Assembly (NCBI RefSeq): GCF_001905905.1 | Contig: NZ_LIVT01000004.1 | Span: forward strand, 441,970 to 505,969 | Direction of reading: 5' to 3' | DNA: 64,000 nt | Source of the DNA: Streptomyces sp. CB02366 | Lineage (GTDB): Bacteria; Actinomycetota; Actinomycetes; Streptomycetales; Streptomycetaceae | Shown: in pieces, positions 59,915 to 64,000 of the stretch | Layout: each line of letters starts with the position of its first letter | How positions within the stretch are numbered: the first letter of the stretch is position 1 | Made by a program: the position numbers and the translations under genes | Notes under the pieces: generated by a model | Seen by the model: the letters and a program-made list of their open reading frames with translations, nothing else | What the model was told of the DNA's origin: nothing | Database searches by the model: none

Positions 59915-60822
59915 GCGCGGGAAGAATGACGGGGCCGCGGGTGGCGCGGATCGCGGTGTGGGCGGTGCTGCCCGGCGAACTGGCGTTGGCGGTCTGCCTC
60001 GTGGCGGGGGTGCGGATTCCGGGGGCCGTCCTGTTCGGGGCCGAGGCGCTGGTCGTGGGAATGCTCGCGCTGGAGGTCCACGCCATGCGGCCCCTGTACA
60101 CCGACCGGCGGCGGGCCGGTGACAGGCGGTGCGAGGCTGGAGTGGCGGCGCTGCGCGCCGTGGTGCCGGTGGGCGTGCGGCGGCTGGTGGTGCACGAGTT
60201 CCGGGCGATGCACAGTCTCGGGCTGTGGCTTCTGCGCCGACGCCATCGGCTCCCGGCGGGCGCCCGGCCGTTCGCGTACACCGAGCCGCAGTCCTGGATC
60301 ATGGGGGCTTTCCTGTTCGTCTCCGTCGTGGAGACCGTGGTGCTGGCGCTGGTGGTCCCCTGGCCGCTGGTCCACGCGATCGTGCTGGTGGTCGGCGTGT
60401 ACGGGATCCTCCTCGTCCTCGCCCTGCACGCGGCCTGTGAGACCCGGCCCCACGTGGTGGCGGCGGACGGTGCGCTGCGGCTGCGGTACGGGGCATTGTT
60501 CGACCTCCGGGCGCCGGCCGCCGTGATCGCCTCCGCGCGGGTGGAGCGGCGTTTCACCGACGGAGGGCTGGTGCGGGTGGACGAGGAGGGAACGCTCGAT
60601 CTGGCCGTCGGGAGCGGGACGACGGTGAGCGTGGAGCTGACGGAGCCGGTGGAGTTCGTGCGGCCGCTCGGCCGGCACGGGAGCGCCCGGACTCTCCGCT
60701 TCCACGCGGACGACCCGGGGGCGATGGTCGCCGCGCTCACCCGGGGGGCGCCTCCGCGACCGGGCGGCCCGCAACGGGGCGAGCGTTCGGGCCCGGCCGA
60801 GCGGACGCCGCCGGCCGCGTAG
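59911..60822 (+). CDS. Membrane protein co-translated with MerR regulator
   Basis: A 303-residue protein with four membrane segments: about 11-32, 36-56, 129-150 and 153-173 (IMGAFLFVSVVETVVLALVV, WPLVHAIVLVVGVYGILLVLALHA). A soluble beta-rich C-terminal part of about 120 residues (VVAADGALRLRYGALFDLRAPAAVIASARVERR) resembles a PH-like membrane domain. GTGA overlap with the MerR gene means coupled expression. It is possibly the effector that the MerR protein controls. Family unknown. Confidence 0.75.
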   Translation: MSAGRMTGPRVARIAVWAVLPGELALAVCLVAGVRIPGAVLFGAEALVVGMLALEVHAMRPLYTDRRRAGDRRCEAGVAALRAVVPVGVRRLVVHEFRAMHSLGLWLLRRRHRLPAGARPFAYTEPQSWIMGAFLFVSVVETVVLALVVPWPLVHAIVLVVGVYGILLVLALHAACETRPHVVAADGALRLRYGALFDLRAPAAVIASARVERRFTDGGLVRVDEEGTLDLAVGSGTTVSVELTEPVEFVRPLGRHGSARTLRFHADDPGAMVAALTRGAPPRPGGPQRGERSGPAERTPPAA

Positions 60823-60903
60823 ACCCCCGTACCCTTGCCGAGGACCCGGCGAGCCCGCACGCCCCCGGATCCGCGCTCGCCGTACGTATGAAGGAGAACC
60901 GCC

Positions 60904-61704
60904 GTGCTCGTGCTGTTGCCGCCCTCCGAAGGAAAGGCCGCCTCGGGGCGCGGGGCTCCCCTGAAGCAGGAGTCGCTGTCGCTGCCGGGGCTCGCCCCGG
61001 CCCGGGCGGCGGTGCTGGACGAGCTGGTCGAGCTGTGCCAGGCGGACGAGGAGAAGGCCCGGGAGGTGCTGGGACTGAGCGTGGGCCTGGCGGGCGAGGT
61101 CGGGAAGAACGCCGAGCTGCGCACCGCCGGAACCCGGCCGGCCGGGAAGCTGTACACCGGGGTCCTGTACGACGCGCTCGACCTGGCCTCGCTGGAGGCG
61201 GACGCCCGGCGGCGGGCGGCGAAGTCGCTGCTGGTCTTCTCGGGGCTGTGGGGCGCGGTCCGGATCGGCGACCGGATTCCGCCCTACCGCTGCTCGATGG
61301 GCGTGAAGCTGCCCGGTCTCGGCGCGCTGGGGACGTACTGGCGCACCCCGATGGAGACCGTGCTGCCGGAGGCGGCCGGGAACGGGCTCGTCCTGGACCT
61401 GCGCTCCTCCGCGTACACGGCGGCGTGGAAGCCGAAGGGCGAGGTGGCGTCGCGGACGGCGAGCGTGCGGGTGCTCCACGCGCAGATCGTGGACGGTGTG
61501 GAGAAGCGGTCGGTGGTGAGCCACTTCAACAAGGCGACCAAGGGCAGGCTGGTGCGCGATCTCCTGATCGCCGGTGCGCGGCCCGGGAACCCGGCGCAGC
61601 TGGTGGAGGCGCTGCGGGACCTCGGGTACGCGGTGGAGGCCGAGGCCCCCGCGCGTGCCGGGCGGCCGTGGTCGCTGGACGTGGTGGTGACGGAGATCCA
61701 CTGA
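60904..61704 (+). CDS. yaaA: YaaA-family peroxide stress protein (DUF328)
   Basis: A 266-residue protein. It starts MLVLLPPSEGKAASG and has YTGVLYDALDL, LLVFSGLWGAVRIGDRIPPYRCSM, VLDLRSSAYTAAW and VSHFNKATKGRLVRDLL, the full YaaA pattern including the HhH-like centre. In E. coli the protein binds DNA and lowers free iron under peroxide stress. The GTG is 7 bp behind AAGGAG. It precedes eda with its own promoter between. Confidence 0.92.
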   Translation: MLVLLPPSEGKAASGRGAPLKQESLSLPGLAPARAAVLDELVELCQADEEKAREVLGLSVGLAGEVGKNAELRTAGTRPAGKLYTGVLYDALDLASLEADARRRAAKSLLVFSGLWGAVRIGDRIPPYRCSMGVKLPGLGALGTYWRTPMETVLPEAAGNGLVLDLRSSAYTAAWKPKGEVASRTASVRVLHAQIVDGVEKRSVVSHFNKATKGRLVRDLLIAGARPGNPAQLVEALRDLGYAVEAEAPARAGRPWSLDVVVTEIH

Positions 61705-61727
61705 TCTCCGCCCCGCCCACCTCACCA

Positions 61728-61758
61728 TTGCATCCTGCGCAACGCTCGTTGCAGATAT
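61728..61758 (+). promoter_or_regulatory. eda promoter with inverted repeat
   Basis: TTGCAT (61728-61733) and AGATAT (61753-61758) are a -35/-10 pair with a 19-bp spacer. The spacer contains GCAACG-CT-CGTTGC (61739-61752), a perfect 6-bp inverted repeat ideally placed for a repressor. Related palindromes serve GntR/IclR-type sugar-acid repressors; the protein here is unknown. Confidence 0.6.
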
Positions 61759-61784
61759 TGACCCGCTCCCGGCAGGATGGCCCC

Positions 61785-62435
61785 ATGACCTCCCCTTCCG
61801 CGCCCGCCGCCCCCTCCGACGCCTCCGTCCTGGATCTCGCGCCCGTCGTCCCCGTCGTCGTCCTGCACGACGCGGCCGACGCGGTGCCGCTGGCACGGGC
61901 GCTGGTGGCGGGCGGGCTGCCCGCGATCGAGGTGACGCTGCGGACGCCCGCCGCCCTGGCCTCGATCCGGGCCATGGCCGCCGAGGTGCCGGGCGCGGTG
62001 GTGGGCGCGGGCACGGTGCTCACGCCGCAGCATGTGCGGGACACGGTCGACGCCGGGGCCGGGTTCCTCGTCAGCCCCGGCTGGACGGATGTGCTGCTGG
62101 AGGCGATGAAGGCGTCCGGCGTGCCGTTCCTGCCGGGCGTCTCGACCACCTCGGAGGTGGTGGCCCTGCTGGAGCGCGGGGTGACCGAGATGAAGTTCTT
62201 CCCGGCCGAGGCGGCGGGCGGCACGGCCTACCTCAAGGCGCTGTCCGCCCCGCTCCCCCAGGCCCGGTTCTGCCCGACCGGCGGCATCTCGGCCGCCTCC
62301 GCGCCCTCCTATCTCGCCCTGCCCAACGTCGGGTGCGTGGGCGGCAGTTGGATGGTGCCGGGCGACGCGGTGGCGGCGAAGGACTGGGACCGGGTGGCCC
62401 GTCTGGCGGCGGAGGCGGCGGCGCTCGCCGGGTGA
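61785..62435 (+). CDS. eda: KDPG/KHG aldolase
   Basis: A 216-residue class I aldolase of the Entner-Doudoroff and glyoxylate pathways: PVVPVVVLHDAADAVPLARALVAGGLPAIEVTLRTPAAL (catalytic Glu in EVTLRT), VGAGTVLTPQHV and the Schiff-base Lys in EMKFFPAEAAGG, then FCPTGGISAASAPSYLALPNVGCVGGSWM. It splits 2-keto-3-deoxy-6-phosphogluconate to pyruvate and glyceraldehyde 3-phosphate. It is preceded by a regulated-looking promoter. Confidence 0.95.
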   Translation: MTSPSAPAAPSDASVLDLAPVVPVVVLHDAADAVPLARALVAGGLPAIEVTLRTPAALASIRAMAAEVPGAVVGAGTVLTPQHVRDTVDAGAGFLVSPGWTDVLLEAMKASGVPFLPGVSTTSEVVALLERGVTEMKFFPAEAAGGTAYLKALSAPLPQARFCPTGGISAASAPSYLALPNVGCVGGSWMVPGDAVAAKDWDRVARLAAEAAALAG

Positions 62436-62495
62436 CCGGTACGCCTGCGCCGGGCGCCCGCCCCCACGCCCCCGTGAGCCCCCGGCCGGGCCGGC

Positions 62496-63281
62496 TCAGC
62501 GCAGGATCTGTACGGCGTAGAGCCCGCCGACGCCCAGCGCCAGCACCCCCAGCAGCAGCCGCAGCGCGGTCTCCGGCAGACGCGGCTGGAGGCGGGCGCC
62601 GAGATAGCCCCCGCAGAGGCCGCCGAGACCGCAGGCCAGGCCGAGGGACCAGTAGGGCGTGATGTCGCCGGGGGCGGTCAGGGACAGCAGCGCGTACGTC
62701 CCCGCGCCCACCACCGACGTCACGAAGGTGGCGGCGAGCGCGGCGGGGGCCACCTTCGACATCGGTACGCCGCGCCCGGCCAGGATCGGACCCAGGAGCG
62801 ATCCGCCGCCGATCCCGTAGATCCCCCCGGCGACGCCGACGGCCATGGCCAGCCGGGTGACGGCGCGGGGCGAGGGCTCCCGTGCGGCGGCCGGGCGGGA
62901 CTCGCGGCGCAGGGTGCGCAGGCAGAGCCAGCCCCCCAGCGGCAGCAGCAGGACGGCGATGAGCAGCCGGAACACCGCCGGGCCCGGCACCGCGAACACC
63001 CGGATCACCGCCCCCACGACGACGCCGGGGACGGTGCCGAGGACGAGCAGCCGGGTGAGCGGTCCCCGCAGGGTGCCGGCCCGGTGGTGCCGCATCAGCG
63101 CGCCGGGGCCCGCCACCACGTTGTAGAGCAGGTTCGTCGGGGTGACCGCCGGGCTGGGCACTCCGAGCACGCTGATCTGGGCCGGCAGCAGGAACACCGC
63201 GCCCGAGACGCCCACGGGCGCGGTGACCACGGAGATCAGGAGCCCGGTGGCGAACCCGAGCAGCTCCGTCGACCAGCCCAC
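62496..63281 (-). CDS. TauE/SafE-family sulfite/anion exporter
   Basis: A 261-residue, eight-segment protein: LLGFATGLLISVVTAPVGVSGAVFLLPAQISVLGVPSPAVTPTNLLYNV, AMAVGVAGGIYGIGGGSLLGPIL, VAPAALAATFVTSVVGAGTYALL and GGYLGARLQPRLPETALRLLLGVLAL. The duplicated G-I-GGG/PTN pattern is typical of TauE/SafE transporters of sulfite, organosulfonates or other anions. The GTG is behind GGGGGAA, 11 bp past the upstream stop, so it is in one operon with the phosphatase gene. Confidence 0.9.
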   Translation of the reverse strand: MGWSTELLGFATGLLISVVTAPVGVSGAVFLLPAQISVLGVPSPAVTPTNLLYNVVAGPGALMRHHRAGTLRGPLTRLLVLGTVPGVVVGAVIRVFAVPGPAVFRLLIAVLLLPLGGWLCLRTLRRESRPAAAREPSPRAVTRLAMAVGVAGGIYGIGGGSLLGPILAGRGVPMSKVAPAALAATFVTSVVGAGTYALLSLTAPGDITPYWSLGLACGLGGLCGGYLGARLQPRLPETALRLLLGVLALGVGGLYAVQILR

Positions 63282-63292
63282 CCGCGTTCCCC

Positions 63293-64000
63293 CTAACGCA
63301 GGTGCGAGGTGTCGTTGAGCAGGCGTACGGAGGCGTTGCCGTCGCCGTAGTACGCGACCGTGGAGATCGAGGCGGCCGACAGCTCCATCCGGAACAGCGC
63401 CTCGGGCGGTGCTCCCAGGGCGAGCCGGACGAGCGTCTTGATCGGGGTGACGTGGGTGACGGTCAGGACCGTGCGGCCCGCGTACCGGGCGACGATCCGG
63501 TCCCGGGCCGCGGCGACCCGCTCGGCCACCTCCGCGAAGCTCTCGCCGCCGCCGGTCGGGGCGGCCTCCGGGGAGGCCAGCCAGGCGGTGAGGTCGTCGC
63601 CGTACCGCTCCCGTACCTCTGTGAAGGTCAGGCCCTCCCACGCTCCGAAGTCCGTCTCGCGCAGCCCCTCGTCCACGCGGACGTCCAGGCCGAGGCGGGC
63701 GGCGACGGCGGCGGCGGTCTCGCGGCAGCGGCGCAGCGGGGAGCTGACGATCTCCTGGACCGCGCCCAGGGCGGCGAAGTGCTCGGCCGCGCGCTCGGCC
63801 TGACCGCGACCGGTGGCGGACAGTTCGGGGTCGGTGCCGCCGCTGCCGGAGAACCGCTTCTGGGGCGTGAGGGCGGTCTCACCGTGCCGGAGCAGGACGA
63901 GCGTGGCGGGAGCCCCCAGGTCGGGCGCGGACCCCCAGCCGGTCTGCGGAGTACCGGCCGTCTCCAGCGGGGCGCCGGGCCTCCCCTGCGGGTCCTGCCC
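63293..64000 (-). CDS. C-terminal histidine-phosphatase domain, probable bifunctional RNase H/acid phosphatase (partial)
   Basis: Open at the window edge; 235 residues are visible. After a proline/glycine linker comes a phosphoglycerate-mutase-type acid phosphatase: LVLLRHGETALTPQKRFSGSGG (catalytic His), VSSPLRRCRETAAAVA, LRETDFGAWEG and VLTVTHVTPIKTLVR (second His). In actinobacteria this domain is often fused behind an RNase HI domain. The N-terminal linker and the absence of a start here fit that, but the RNase H part lies outside the window. An alternative is a stand-alone alpha-ribazole phosphatase. Confidence 0.85.
   Translation of the reverse strand, partial: GQDPQGRPGAPLETAGTPQTGWGSAPDLGAPATLVLLRHGETALTPQKRFSGSGGTDPELSATGRGQAERAAEHFAALGAVQEIVSSPLRRCRETAAAVAARLGLDVRVDEGLRETDFGAWEGLTFTEVRERYGDDLTAWLASPEAAPTGGGESFAEVAERVAAARDRIVARYAGRTVLTVTHVTPIKTLVRLALGAPPEALFRMELSAASISTVAYYGDGNASVRLLNDTSHLR

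Overview
The window is a GC-rich actinobacterial chromosome segment that reads as Streptomyces. Codons are biased to G/C at the third position, GTG and TTG starts are common, and the gene families are typical of that genus: a SARP regulator with NB-ARC and TPR parts, CsoR-type and iron-box operators, Tat lipoproteins and many TetR/GntR/MerR regulators. From memory, the gene content (glnA2, nadE, panB, map, heme oxygenase, phoD, rnpB, yaaA, an RNase H/acid phosphatase) resembles one core region of the Streptomyces coelicolor chromosome. I could not run an alignment to confirm that.

Layout. 1-3.2 kb: end of an unknown gene, a GntR/UTRA repressor, and a chain of tiny translationally overlapping ORFs. 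3.3-9.8 kb: glnA2, a CBS-domain protein, a copper module (DUF6153-like membrane protein plus multicopper oxidase behind a CsoR-like operator) and nadE. 9.8-19 kb: an MFS exporter, a membrane-anchored EEP phosphatase, panB, a DrrAB-like ABC exporter and a 1128-residue SARP. 19-29 kb: site-2 protease, F420-dependent NADP reductase, MFS, map, heme oxygenase under an iron-box promoter, PhzF and a lipoprotein. 29-46 kb: TetR, ddaH, Rsm22-type methyltransferase, Bcr/CflA exporter, Gfo/Idh/MocA oxidoreductase, phoD, SDR, LTD-domain secreted protein, a truncated IS200/IS605 transposase, a TetR/DHA2 exporter pair, two GNATs and a glycosyltransferase. 58.4-64 kb: Uma2 nuclease, MerR plus membrane protein, yaaA, eda, TauE/SafE and an acid phosphatase domain.

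The most striking feature is at 46.4-58.4 kb. Two full-length RNase P RNA genes (rnpB), each 416 nt and on the minus strand, flank 11.1 kb. They differ at six positions: one in the interior and five in the terminal P1 helix. The P1 differences are compensatory, so both copies keep a fully paired helix. RNase P RNA is normally single-copy.

The DNA between the copies holds a GH16 glucanase and two minus-strand operons. One has six genes: a secreted I36-like cysteine-rich protein, two lipoproteins, a peptidoglycan-binding membrane-fusion protein, an ABC ATPase and a FtsX/MacB permease. The other has three genes: a 745-residue DUF1906-type glycoside-hydrolase-like protein, a membrane protein and a Tat-exported protein. 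Parts of this stretch are visibly richer in A/T than the surroundings. I see no integrase. The simplest reading is an acquired cell-envelope island bounded by direct rnpB repeats, which could be lost by recombination without loss of rnpB.

Starts were chosen by ribosome-binding sites, signal peptides and overlap with neighbours. Where they are uncertain the entry says so.
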